Positions 36,669 through 44,854 of a DNA stretch of 62,864 bases are shown here, piece by piece. Under the pieces are notes generated by a model. The model made no database searches and was not told where the DNA came from. It saw only the letters and a program-made list of their open reading frames with translations. The position numbers were made by a program, and so were the translations under genes. The stretch's first letter is position 1, and each line of letters starts with the position of its first letter. Origin of the DNA: Terriglobia bacterium (GTDB lineage: Bacteria; Acidobacteriota; Terriglobia; Bryobacterales; Bryobacteraceae); the NCBI GenBank assembly GCA_020073145.1, contig JAIQFS010000029.1, positions 1-62,864 on the forward strand. Direction: 5' to 3'.

Positions 36669-37823
36669 CTATAGAATGCTGTTGGCGAATTGCAGAAAGA
36701 GGCTGCCGTCGGAAACCACCATTTCCCCCGGCTGCAATCCGCTGTCGATGGCGATGAGGCCGTCTTGCTGCGCGCCGGCCACGACGGAACGCTGGGCGAA
36801 GCGGCCGGGCTGCGCCTGAACGTAGACCATGGGCTCGTTCTTGTCGTCCCGCAGCACGGCCGAGACGGGGACGACCAGCACGTTGTTCTGAGTCCCCGTG
36901 CGAATCACGGCGTCGACGAACATATCCTTCTTCAGCAGGCCGCGCGGATTCTCGGTGACGATGCGGACCGGGGTGGTGCGCGTCGCTGGATCGACAAAGG
37001 CTCCCACGTAAGTCACCGAGCCGCGGAAGGTCTGGGGGAACGACGGGTTTCTTTCCTCCACGGGGTCGCCCACCCGAACCGAGGGCAGGTCCCGGTCAAA
37101 GATGTGCCCCTGCACCCAGACGGTGGAGACGTCGCTCAACACGAAACAGACGGTCATGCCGGCCTGGATCAGCATCCCGGGCGACACCAGCCGTTGCACC
37201 ACGTCGCCCGCAATGGGCGCGCGCACGGCCAGTTCCGGGCTGATGGTTTTTCCCTGCTGGTCGGCTTGATCGATTTGTTGCTGGTCGATGCCGAAGATCT
37301 TCAGCGCTTGCAGGCTGTTCTGAACGTCCGTCATGGCGTCGTTGTAGTCGGCCACCGCAGACTCGTAGTCCTTGGTGGCGATGGCCCCGCGATCGATCAG
37401 TTCCTTCTGGCGATCCACAATCCGCTGATTGAGTTGCTCGCGGTTTCGGGCTTTGCGATAGGCCGAGAGGGCCGCGGCCACATCGGGGCTGGACACATAC
37501 AGCAGCGGGTCGCCCGCTTTCACCTTAGCCCCGGCATCGACCAGGATCCGGGAAATCGGTCCGCTCACCTGGGCGATGGCTTGGGTGGTGTGATTGGCGT
37601 CCCAGTCCACCGTGCCGGTGGTGCGGATCGCGGCCAGCCATGTGGCCTTGCGAACGGCCACCGTCTGCAGGTGGGCCAGTTGGTCCGGAGGCACAGTAAA
37701 CAGGCCGGGTTGCGATGCGGCTTCCGCCTTGTCGGCAGCCGGGCTGTCGGCGTGTTGCAGGCGGCCGCAGGCGCCTAACCCGGCAGCGATCGAGATCAGC
37801 AGTATGCCTTGAAGCGTCTTCAT
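36669..37823 (-). CDS. RND efflux periplasmic adaptor (membrane fusion) lipoprotein
   Basis: The product has 384 residues. The signal ends in a lipobox, GLGACG, so it is anchored to a membrane by lipid. Barrel-sandwich, alpha-hairpin and beta-barrel parts follow in the usual order (TTQAIAQVSGPISRILVDAG, then coiled-coil hairpin at about 140-200, then VRAPIAGDVVQRLVSPG). No extra N-terminal metal-binding domain is present. It links the inner-membrane pump to an outer-membrane channel. It sits 6 bases after the TonB receptor gene and 12 before the pump gene. Confidence 0.88.
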   Translation of the reverse strand: MKTLQGILLISIAAGLGACGRLQHADSPAADKAEAASQPGLFTVPPDQLAHLQTVAVRKATWLAAIRTTGTVDWDANHTTQAIAQVSGPISRILVDAGAKVKAGDPLLYVSSPDVAAALSAYRKARNREQLNQRIVDRQKELIDRGAIATKDYESAVADYNDAMTDVQNSLQALKIFGIDQQQIDQADQQGKTISPELAVRAPIAGDVVQRLVSPGMLIQAGMTVCFVLSDVSTVWVQGHIFDRDLPSVRVGDPVEERNPSFPQTFRGSVTYVGAFVDPATRTTPVRIVTENPRGLLKKDMFVDAVIRTGTQNNVLVVPVSAVLRDDKNEPMVYVQAQPGRFAQRSVVAGAQQDGLIAIDSGLQPGEMVVSDGSLFLQFANSIL

Positions 37824-37829
37824 AACGGT

Positions 37830-40319
37830 CTAAAACACGACCCCCATCTCTACCTGATAGCTGCGCGGGCCTACGAAATGAGTGCCGCTAAAAGTGGATA
37901 GGAAGTTATACAAGGCCACCGTGTTGGTCAGATTCGCAACCGTAATCTTCAAAGTGGTCCGCACCTTTTCGGCATGAAATAGGTTGTCATCGCCTACGGC
38001 GACATCGAACAGGTGCCGCGGCGCGATGCGCGGCGGATTGTGGTCATCGTTCTCCGTGCCCGGGGCGAGGATGTGCAGCCGGGTGGCGCCGTAGTTTGGC
38101 GCGGAGCAAGACACGATCGGATTCGAGAGCGTGGCCCGTTGGGCGCCGCAATAGAATCCGATTGCCGCTTGCTGATCGGCAGTCAGGTTGAGGGCGTCCG
38201 CAAGGCCATTGATGGCTCCGGCGACCTCGCCGCTATCATACCTCCACGTGAAGCCGATCCAGGGTCCGCTGTGCGGGCGGCGGTAGGTGAGATTGGTGGT
38301 CTGTTCGAAGGCCTGGTCGTGATCGATGCGGAAAACGCCAGTATCGAGCGGGGAATCGAAAATCAGGCCCCCATTGGAAGGGCCAAAATAGCGGGCGCGT
38401 GTGTGGCCGGCTGTAGTGTATGCCTGGAAGCCGTGAAAGTCGGCGGTGCTGATGCGCAACGCCACGCCGTCGATCTTCGACTGACGCCACGAAATGGGGA
38501 ATACCAGCGGCGTGTTCAGCAGCGCGCCGAAATCGAATGCGTTGCCGGTGTACTTCCAGAAATAATCGGCGTCGATCTGGATCAGCTTGCCCAGCGATTG
38601 CTCGAAGCCGGTATTGAACTGGTTGCGGCGCCCGGGCTGAATGGGGCGGCTGCCAAAGGCTCCGAAGACGTTGGTCGCCAGACCGCCGGCCCCGGTAACG
38701 CTGGATAGAATCAGGTTCTCGTTGTAGGGCGTTTCGAAGGTCCGGGAGTATGCCGCCCGCAGGACGGTGCCGGTCGCCTTCAGCAGATACGAAGCGCCGA
38801 CTCGCGGCTCAAGGCCCGTCCCTTCGCTCAAACCGTGGTATTGGTCGAAGCGGAACCCCAGGGCGAGTGTCAGGTGGCCGAGGGTGATGTTGTCCTGCGC
38901 ATAGAGCGCGTACTCGTTGATGTTGGTGCGGCCCTGGAAGCGGAACAATGACCCGCCGCGCGTCAGATCGTACGCCAGCAGCCCCGGCTCCTGCGCCGGA
39001 TCCACGAAATTCGGATCGGTGATGCCCATGCCGAACTCCTCGCCCAGGCGAGTCTGCATGACCTGCGCGCCAACCTTGATGTTGTGGACCTTGTGAACGT
39101 AGCTGTAATCGGCCCGGATCCCGTAGTTGAAGAGAGTGCGGTACTCGGAAACCGTGGCCGGTGTATCAACGAACGGATTGCCGCTTGGGTAGTAGGAAAC
39201 CTCATCGCGCCGTACGAAGGAGTTCACGCTCAACACGGCGCCGGCGCCGTAGGTGTGCTGATAGCTGGGGGCCAGGTTGTAGCTCAGCACGCGCTGCCGC
39301 TGGTCTTGCTGCGCCTGGTCATAGCTATTAGGCACTTGAAACCAGTTGCGCGCGCCGAAGAGGTTGAGATGGAACGTGTCGACGGGCCCGGGCTGCCAGT
39401 CCAGGCGGTCGAACAGCGTCTCATTGTTGCCGATATCGTGGACCGGCAGAAACTCGGGCGTATCCAGAAACCGGCCGCTACGGAGGCTGTTGGCGGCCAG
39501 GAAATTGCCCAGCTTCGCCTTGCCCATCCCGAGCGTGGCTTCCTCGCCGACGGTTCCGAATGACCCGTACTGCGCGCCGAAGCTTCCAGAGGCCGGCTGC
39601 CCCAGGCCCGAGCGCGTCACGGCGTTGACCACCAGGCTGGTCTTATCGCCGTACTCGGCGCCGGGCGCGCCCGTAATCAGCTCCATCGACTGGATGGCAT
39701 TGGCCGGCACCTGCGTCGAGAATTGCTTGCTCTGCTGATCGCTGATGGGCTGACCGTCGAGCGAAAACGTGGTTTGCGCATGGTCGCCCAACGGATGAAA
39801 GAAGCCGTTGGAATCGGCCACCACCCCGGGGCTGGCCAGAGTGATGGCGTCGCTCAAGCCGGAGGCCGGCGTCAGCATCGGCAGCTTCGAATACATCTGG
39901 CTGCTGACGTCGTTGTGCGCGTAAGGAACATTCTCCAGCAAAGCCGGACCGTTGGCCTCCACGGTGACCGTCTCGCGCGAGCCCGCCAGCGACAGGGAAA
40001 TTCTGAGCGCGAGGGGCACCGAAGACCGCACCATCACCTCCTCGGCCTGGGAGGAGAAGCCCGACGCCGAGAACGTCACCCGGTATGTATTCGGGGGGAC
40101 GTTCAAGAAATGAAACGCGCCTTCCAGATCCGTTTTGGCGGATCGGTCATAGCCCGAAATCTGGTTCTTCAGTTCGACCAGGGCGGCCGGGATGGCCGCG
40201 CCCGTCTGGTCCGTCACAGTGCCGTCAATCGTTCCTGAGCCCAACGATTGCGCCGGCGCTTCGAAAGAGAAAGTCCATGCCAGAAATCCGACCAGCATGG
40301 ACGAAGATACGAATCTCAT
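37830..40319 (-). CDS. TonB-dependent receptor with carboxypeptidase-regulatory N-terminal domain
   Basis: The product has 829 residues with a signal peptide ending at APAQ. A carboxypeptidase-regulatory beta domain (GTIDGTVTDQTGAAIPAALV) is followed by a plug domain with FSLDGQPISDQQSKQF and then a 22-strand barrel that ends with a typical YQVEMGVVF. It lies in the outer membrane and could import a ligand using TonB. In metal-export operons the outer-membrane partner is normally a TolC-like channel; here this receptor occupies that place, six bases ahead of the adaptor gene. Confidence 0.85.
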   Translation of the reverse strand: MRFVSSSMLVGFLAWTFSFEAPAQSLGSGTIDGTVTDQTGAAIPAALVELKNQISGYDRSAKTDLEGAFHFLNVPPNTYRVTFSASGFSSQAEEVMVRSSVPLALRISLSLAGSRETVTVEANGPALLENVPYAHNDVSSQMYSKLPMLTPASGLSDAITLASPGVVADSNGFFHPLGDHAQTTFSLDGQPISDQQSKQFSTQVPANAIQSMELITGAPGAEYGDKTSLVVNAVTRSGLGQPASGSFGAQYGSFGTVGEEATLGMGKAKLGNFLAANSLRSGRFLDTPEFLPVHDIGNNETLFDRLDWQPGPVDTFHLNLFGARNWFQVPNSYDQAQQDQRQRVLSYNLAPSYQHTYGAGAVLSVNSFVRRDEVSYYPSGNPFVDTPATVSEYRTLFNYGIRADYSYVHKVHNIKVGAQVMQTRLGEEFGMGITDPNFVDPAQEPGLLAYDLTRGGSLFRFQGRTNINEYALYAQDNITLGHLTLALGFRFDQYHGLSEGTGLEPRVGASYLLKATGTVLRAAYSRTFETPYNENLILSSVTGAGGLATNVFGAFGSRPIQPGRRNQFNTGFEQSLGKLIQIDADYFWKYTGNAFDFGALLNTPLVFPISWRQSKIDGVALRISTADFHGFQAYTTAGHTRARYFGPSNGGLIFDSPLDTGVFRIDHDQAFEQTTNLTYRRPHSGPWIGFTWRYDSGEVAGAINGLADALNLTADQQAAIGFYCGAQRATLSNPIVSCSAPNYGATRLHILAPGTENDDHNPPRIAPRHLFDVAVGDDNLFHAEKVRTTLKITVANLTNTVALYNFLSTFSGTHFVGPRSYQVEMGVVF

Positions 40320-40400
40320 CGTCCCTCCTTAGTTCCTGATCCATTGATCCAGCCCGGCGCGAAACACGACGCCGGGCCGCCACTACTGACAAATGGGGAA

Positions 40401-40679
40401 CTAAGCGGGAGGCGCGCGCGAGGAAGCCAGAGCCAGGAGCACCTGGTGAGTGGTCTCCTGGTCCGCGAACGAGGCCAACCAGGCTACTGAAAGGACGGGA
40501 GGCAAACTCGCGGACACCGCAGGCTGCAAAAACGGCAGACCGACGTGGCACAGCGCGCAACAATGTTGGGAACCGTGGTGCCCGTCGTGCTCGAGGGCGG
40601 AGAACTGGGCGCAGGTGATCGCGCACAGCATGAGGAGGACAATCAGCGCCTTCCCCGGAATCCGTGGCCCTCGGGTCAT
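40401..40679 (-). CDS. Small exported His/Cys-rich protein
   Basis: The product has 92 residues. The signal peptide ends near CAQ, followed at once by a cluster HDGHHGSQHCCALCH, which should bind a transition metal. The rest is hydrophobic and holds a few Leu and Ala repeats. It resembles DUF2946-type proteins found beside copper or zinc resistance genes, but I am not sure of the family. As the first gene of the metal export operon it could be a periplasmic metal trap or sensor. ATG 40679 is preferred to 40700 because the signal peptide begins there. Confidence 0.65.
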   Translation of the reverse strand: MTRGPRIPGKALIVLLMLCAITCAQFSALEHDGHHGSQHCCALCHVGLPFLQPAVSASLPPVLSVAWLASFADQETTHQVLLALASSRAPPA

Positions 40680-40705
40680 CTGTTGCCCAGTATAGCCCAA
40701 AAAGA

Positions 40706-40732
40706 AAAGAGGGCCCGCGAACGGCCCTCTTT
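40706..40732 (-). terminator. Rho-independent terminator after the cold-shock gene
   Basis: A perfect 8-bp stem (40708-40715 with 40723-40730), extended by two A-T pairs, encloses a 7-base loop. On the minus strand the stem is followed by TTTTCTTTTT. It lies 26 bases after the cold-shock stop and separates that gene from the metal export operon. Confidence 0.85.
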
Positions 40733-40757
40733 CTCAGTCCGGCTTATTTGGGGTGAA

Positions 40758-40961
40758 TCAGACTCTGTTCACGTTCTCGGCCTGCAGCCCCTTGGGCCCC
40801 TGCTTGACCTCGAACTCCACCTCCGCGCCTTCATCCAAGCTGCGGTAGCCGTTCGCCTGGATAGCAGAAAAGTGAACGAACACATCGTCGCCGCTGGAAC
40901 GCTGGATGAATCCATAACCTTTGGCGGCATTAAACCACTTCACTGTGCCTTTTTCCTTCAC
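40758..40961 (-). CDS. Cold-shock protein, CspA family
   Basis: The product has 67 residues, the normal size. The two RNA-binding motifs are GYGFIQR (15-21) and DVFVHF (26-31). It binds single-stranded RNA and melts structure in mRNA, in cold or in growth transition. A strong ribosome-binding site, AGGAGAAGG, lies about five bases ahead of ATG 40961, and a strong terminator follows, so it forms a single-gene transcript. The 160 bases between it and thiL are shared divergent promoter space. Confidence 0.93.
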   Translation of the reverse strand: MKEKGTVKWFNAAKGYGFIQRSSGDDVFVHFSAIQANGYRSLDEGAEVEFEVKQGPKGLQAENVNRV

Positions 40962-41123
40962 ACACCTTCTCCTGTTTCATTGTTCGTCGTGCTCTTCGGT
41001 CACCGGACAAGGAAAGCGGAACTTTCGAGGCTTGCTCAGAACTTTCGAGGCGCGTCCAAACAACTTGATCCAACTGCGCTAGGTATTTTCTCAGATGGCA
41101 TTTTTGGGGTCAAGTAGGAGAGG

Positions 41124-42077
41124 ATGGTACGCGAGGATGTCATTCCAGCGATAACCAAAGTGAGTGGCGAGAGCGAGTTCATCGACCGGATCCGGCGCCA
41201 GGTTGCCGGTTCGCACGCACGCGAGGTAGTGCTGGGAATCGGTGACGATTGCGCCGTGTACCGCCCGCGCGGCGCCGCCGAAGACCTGCTGTTCACTACC
41301 GACATGATGATCGAAGACGTGCATTTCCGCCGGGACACGCATGCCGCGAGCGATGTGGGATGGAAGGCCCTGGCGCGCGGACTCAGCGACATCGCCGCCA
41401 TGGGCGGAGTGCCCCGTTTTTTTCTGGTCTCCCTGGCGGTGCCGCGGTGGGCGGTGCCGCGCTGGGTGGACGGTTTTTACCAGGGAGCGCTGCGGCTGAG
41501 CCGCCGCGAGCGGGTGCCGTTAATTGGTGGCGATGTGGCACGGAGCAGCAAGCTGGCGTGCGACGTGGTGGTGTGCGGATCGGCGCCGCGGGGGACGGCC
41601 TTGCGCCGCGACGGCGCTCGCCCAGGCGACGCCATTTATGTCTCGGGCCGGCTCGGCGGGTCGGCAGTGGGGCTTTCCTTAGGCAAGTCGCGGCGCCGCG
41701 GACCCGCATGGCGCCGGCACACGCGGCCCGAGCCGAGGCTCGCGCTGGGCCGGTTCTTGCGGCGCCTGGGCGCGACGGCGGCGATGGACCTCAGCGACGG
41801 CCTCTCACTCGATCTGCGGCGTCTGTGCCTGGCATCGAAACGGTGCGCCGCCATCGGAGCGCCGCCGCGCTTTCCAGGCGCCACGATCGAGCAGGCGTTA
41901 CATGGCGGCGAGGATTACGAGTTGCTCTTCACGGTGCCGCCCGCCACGCGTGTGCCTTCCCACTTCGAAGGCATTCCGCTGACGCGCATCGGCGTGATGC
42001 GGAAGGGCCGTCCGGGGACCGTGCTGCTGAACGGTGCGCCGCTGGCGCCCCTGGGCTTTGACCACTTGCGGGCGTAG
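41124..42077 (+). CDS. thiL: Thiamine-monophosphate kinase
   Basis: The product has 317 residues. It phosphorylates thiamine monophosphate to the active cofactor thiamine diphosphate. Motifs of the PurM-like ATPase fold are complete: GIGDDCAVY, DMMIEDVHF, GGDVARSS, AMDLSDGLSLDL and GGEDYELLFTV. ATG 41124 is the longest start; GTG 41161 is an alternative just before SGESEFIDRI, where family homology begins. It is far from the thiE gene at 49633, so thiamine synthesis genes are scattered. No TPP riboswitch was recognised ahead of it. Confidence 0.92.
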   Translation: MVREDVIPAITKVSGESEFIDRIRRQVAGSHAREVVLGIGDDCAVYRPRGAAEDLLFTTDMMIEDVHFRRDTHAASDVGWKALARGLSDIAAMGGVPRFFLVSLAVPRWAVPRWVDGFYQGALRLSRRERVPLIGGDVARSSKLACDVVVCGSAPRGTALRRDGARPGDAIYVSGRLGGSAVGLSLGKSRRRGPAWRRHTRPEPRLALGRFLRRLGATAAMDLSDGLSLDLRRLCLASKRCAAIGAPPRFPGATIEQALHGGEDYELLFTVPPATRVPSHFEGIPLTRIGVMRKGRPGTVLLNGAPLAPLGFDHLRA

Positions 42078-42110
42078 CCCCGCGGGAGCGGAGCCCTCCG
42101 CATCGCTGGG

Positions 42111-43118
42111 CTACCGGACGCCCGCCCGGGTCAGTGGCTCATTCGGCGCAAAGACACCACCGTGGAGAAGCATGTCCAGCACTTCCTTCGAACGCGAGAG
42201 CCAGGCGCCTTGTTTTTCGGGGGTGATGTTGTTGTGGTCGGACTCCACCATGGGGATGACTTCCTTGGGTCCGGGCACCTGGTCGATCGCGGTCCAGATT
42301 CCAACGGGAGGCGCAATGGTGTCGATGAAGCCGATCGCGGCAAGAACCGGGGCGTGGATCCGGGAGGCGAAATTGACGGTATCGAAATAGAGCGCCGTCT
42401 CCATGACCTTCGCATCGCCGGAGGGCCAGTTTGGGTAGCCTGCCTTACGCCCGTGCCGGTCGCCGTTGGAGTCGGCGCCGGCCGGCTCGTTCACCATTAC
42501 CGCCGTCACTTTGGGATGGAGCGCCGCGGCCACCAGGCTTTGCTGTCCTCCCATGCTGGTGCCCATCACCACCAGGGTCTTGCCATCCCAATCGGGGCGG
42601 CTCGCGAGATAGTCGATGGCCCGCGCGTCGCGGAGATACATGTTGAGAAAATAGGACGTTTCGCGGTCGGTGTTCCCAATCGCCTGATAGTTGGTGCTGA
42701 CCCCGGCCGCCTGGTCGGGAGCCAGGTCGTGTGAGTCTACGTCGAACGCAGGGGCAATTGCGGCGCCCAGATGGATGGGAGCGGAGGGCGCCGGCTCACT
42801 CGACCGGACTTCGACATACAACATGGCGGGCTCGTTGAGCGTGGTCTCGAGGACCGCCTTTCCCGAGGAGAGGTCCAGCATTCCCGTCCGGATCAGGTCG
42901 GAATTGTTCTTCTGAATGGTGTAGGCGTACTTGGTGTGGGTTGCAGCCGCGCCCTGGGGGAGCACCACGGTCCAGCCGGCTTTTTCGCCGAGTTCGTAAA
43001 TCCCGCTCGGGTGAAAGGGCGTAAAGCTCAACGGCTGAGCCTTTGCTATTGGCAGCGCCAGGGCCAGGGCGAAGCCGGCGGCCGAACGGCGGAGGCGGCA
43101 GGACCACATATCCCTCAT
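42111..43118 (-). CDS. Acetylxylan-esterase-like (CE7) protein with internal shortening
   Basis: The product has 335 residues with a signal peptide ending at AKAQ. The C-terminal part has the nucleophile in VVMGTSMGGQQS, the acid in AIGFIDTIAPP and the His in VESDHNNI. Strings such as YFLNMYLRDARAIDYLASR are typical for carbohydrate esterase family 7. From memory, the relatives are about 90-100 residues longer, with a segment between the N-terminal beta sandwich (HLGAAIAP) and the SHDLAPDQ motif that holds the first strands of the hydrolase fold and the oxyanion loop. That segment seems to be absent in frame, so activity is doubtful. Confidence 0.7.
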   Translation of the reverse strand: MRDMWSCRLRRSAAGFALALALPIAKAQPLSFTPFHPSGIYELGEKAGWTVVLPQGAAATHTKYAYTIQKNNSDLIRTGMLDLSSGKAVLETTLNEPAMLYVEVRSSEPAPSAPIHLGAAIAPAFDVDSHDLAPDQAAGVSTNYQAIGNTDRETSYFLNMYLRDARAIDYLASRPDWDGKTLVVMGTSMGGQQSLVAAALHPKVTAVMVNEPAGADSNGDRHGRKAGYPNWPSGDAKVMETALYFDTVNFASRIHAPVLAAIGFIDTIAPPVGIWTAIDQVPGPKEVIPMVESDHNNITPEKQGAWLSRSKEVLDMLLHGGVFAPNEPLTRAGVR

Positions 43119-43235
43119 CGGATCATGAAATCCGGAAAACGTCTACGGGCCCCGGTTGTGCTTGCGCAAACGCGGCTCTCCAGGCATTGCTTTCGGGACG
43201 AAATCGGTCTAGGATGGCATTAGGGGGTATTTCAG

Positions 43236-43607
43236 ATGCGAATCTACCCGTTACTCCTTGCGCCCCTGCTGGCTCTGGCTGCACCGGGCCACCTTCTGGC
43301 GCAGTCCACCCTGCCCCAGATGGAGAGGGTGGAACCGGCCTCCGGCAAAAGCGGTGATGTGCTGACCGTCGCCGGGGCCAATCTGGATCAGAACACCGTA
43401 GCCGCCCTCTATCTCACGGATGGCACATCGGATGTCAAAGTCGAGATCACCGCGCAGACGGCCACGGAGATCAAGTTCAAGATCCCTGCAACCGTCAAGA
43501 GCGGCCGCCTGGCTTTGATGGTTCTCACGAAAGGCAACCCACCCAAGCTCATCGAGGAGCCGGTCAAGGTCGTGGTGGAAGCCCCAGGGAGCACGCCCAC
43601 TTCCTGA
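43236..43607 (+). CDS. Exported single IPT/TIG-domain protein
   Basis: The product has 123 residues with a signal peptide ending at HLLAQ. A single immunoglobulin-like IPT/TIG domain fills the rest: MERVEPASGKSGDVLTVAG, ITAQTATEIKFKIPATV and RLALMVLTKGN. It could be an adaptor or a surface module. It heads a set of three genes on this strand, with gaps of 32 and 59 bases to the small membrane protein and the TIGR03435 gene. Confidence 0.72.
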   Translation: MRIYPLLLAPLLALAAPGHLLAQSTLPQMERVEPASGKSGDVLTVAGANLDQNTVAALYLTDGTSDVKVEITAQTATEIKFKIPATVKSGRLALMVLTKGNPPKLIEEPVKVVVEAPGSTPTS

Positions 43608-43639
43608 AAGAGCGCGATGATGAAAGAGGAGGCGCAAGC

Positions 43640-43783
43640 ATGATGAACAGGCTGCACGCTCGGAATCATTATCTCGGCCTGGTTCATGGTGTCGAGGGCA
43701 TGTTCCTCACCGCAGGCATGCTGCTCTCGACGCTGGTGACCCTGGTGGCGGTGTATTTCGTGATCTTGTTCTTGGGCCGGTAA
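43640..43783 (+). CDS. Small single-span membrane protein
   Basis: The product has 47 residues. It begins MMNRLHARNHYLGLVHGVEG and then has one hydrophobic helix of about 22 residues (GMLLSTLVTLVAVYFVILFL). The ribosome-binding site GAGGAGG at 43625-43631 is strong, which is the main reason to call so short a gene. It has no family that I know. Position between the IPT gene and the TIGR03435 gene suggests co-expression. A second ATG three bases downstream could also be used. Confidence 0.55.
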   Translation: MMNRLHARNHYLGLVHGVEGMFLTAGMLLSTLVTLVAVYFVILFLGR

Positions 43784-43842
43784 CCGGCTGCCGGAGCCCA
43801 GGGTCTTCGCGATTTCGTATGATACGGAACGGGGAGGAGCCG

Positions 43843-44793
43843 ATGACCCGAGCCCTCGCTGGTTTCTGTCTGTTGGCCCTACTGCCCTGCGGCAGTCTCA
43901 GCCAAGCCCAACCACCTTCTCCGACATTCGAAGTCGCGTCCGTGAAGCCGGCGGCTCCGCCGAATTTCGGCGGCCGCGGACTGGTCATCGGAGGCAGGCG
44001 CGGCGGGCCCGGAACCCCCGACCCGGAGCGGTTCAGTTGGCCCTACGCCTCGCTCAAGAACATCCTCATGTTCGCCTACGATGTGCAACCGTATCAGATT
44101 GCCGGCCCGGCTTGGCTGGATTCCCAGCGGTATGACCTCGTGGCCACCGTGCCGCCCGGCGCCACCAAGGAACAGTTTCACCAGATGCTGCAGAACCTGC
44201 TGGCGGAGCGCTTCCACCTGACCCTGCACCGCGAGTCGAAGGAGTTCTCAGTCGATGAGTTGGTCGTCGGAAAGAATGGGGCGAAACTGAAGGATACCGA
44301 GGCTCCGGATGCGCCCCCGCCGCTTCCGGGGACGCCTCTCCCGATGCCCAAGCTGGACCAGAACGGCGTTCCGCAGCTGGACCGGCCGGGCCTGATCATG
44401 ATGGTTGCGCCTGGGGCGAATGGGCCCAGTCTCTATTTGGTAGCCAAAGGCCAGACTCTCGGGCAACTGACGAATCTGCTGTCGGCGCAGCGCAACCGTC
44501 CCGTTATCGACCGGACTGGACTGACGGGGAAATACGATTTCAGCGTCGAGTACGCCTCCGTGGGAGCTGTTCCGGCGCTGGGTGGAGGGCCCTTTGCGCT
44601 CCCGGGCGCGGCACCCATGGCGGCGCCACCAGGGCCGGGAGCCGGCGGCCTGCCGGTCCCTGTCGACGCCGATCGTGGGGCCGGTTTCATCAGCGCGATT
44701 CAGCAGCAACTGGGGTTGCGGCTGGAGGCCAGGAAGGCCCCGCTGGACGTGCTGGTCATCGACGGCGCGGAGAAAGTGCCAACCGAGAATTGA
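43843..44793 (+). CDS. TIGR03435 family protein, single domain
   Basis: The product has 316 residues with a signal peptide ending at LSQAQ. The domain shows TFEVASVKPAAPP, LKNILMFAYDVQPYQIAGP, FHQMLQNLLAERFHLTLHRE and LDVLVIDGAEKVPTEN. A Pro/Gly-rich insert lies near residues 250-285. Unlike the member at 20771 it has one copy of the domain, the usual size. ATG 43843 has GGGGAGG six bases ahead. The function is unknown. Confidence 0.85.
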   Translation: MTRALAGFCLLALLPCGSLSQAQPPSPTFEVASVKPAAPPNFGGRGLVIGGRRGGPGTPDPERFSWPYASLKNILMFAYDVQPYQIAGPAWLDSQRYDLVATVPPGATKEQFHQMLQNLLAERFHLTLHRESKEFSVDELVVGKNGAKLKDTEAPDAPPPLPGTPLPMPKLDQNGVPQLDRPGLIMMVAPGANGPSLYLVAKGQTLGQLTNLLSAQRNRPVIDRTGLTGKYDFSVEYASVGAVPALGGGPFALPGAAPMAAPPGPGAGGLPVPVDADRGAGFISAIQQQLGLRLEARKAPLDVLVIDGAEKVPTEN

Positions 44794-44854
44794 CCAGCGC
44801 CTATCCCGGCTCCGATTCGGAACCGCCAGGGCTTCTTCCAGGCGAGTGCGCCGC

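Noticed and set aside
41090-41123. TPP riboswitch ahead of thiL or thiE
   Set aside because: No thi-box pattern was recognised before thiL, and thiE overlaps its upstream gene, leaving no space.
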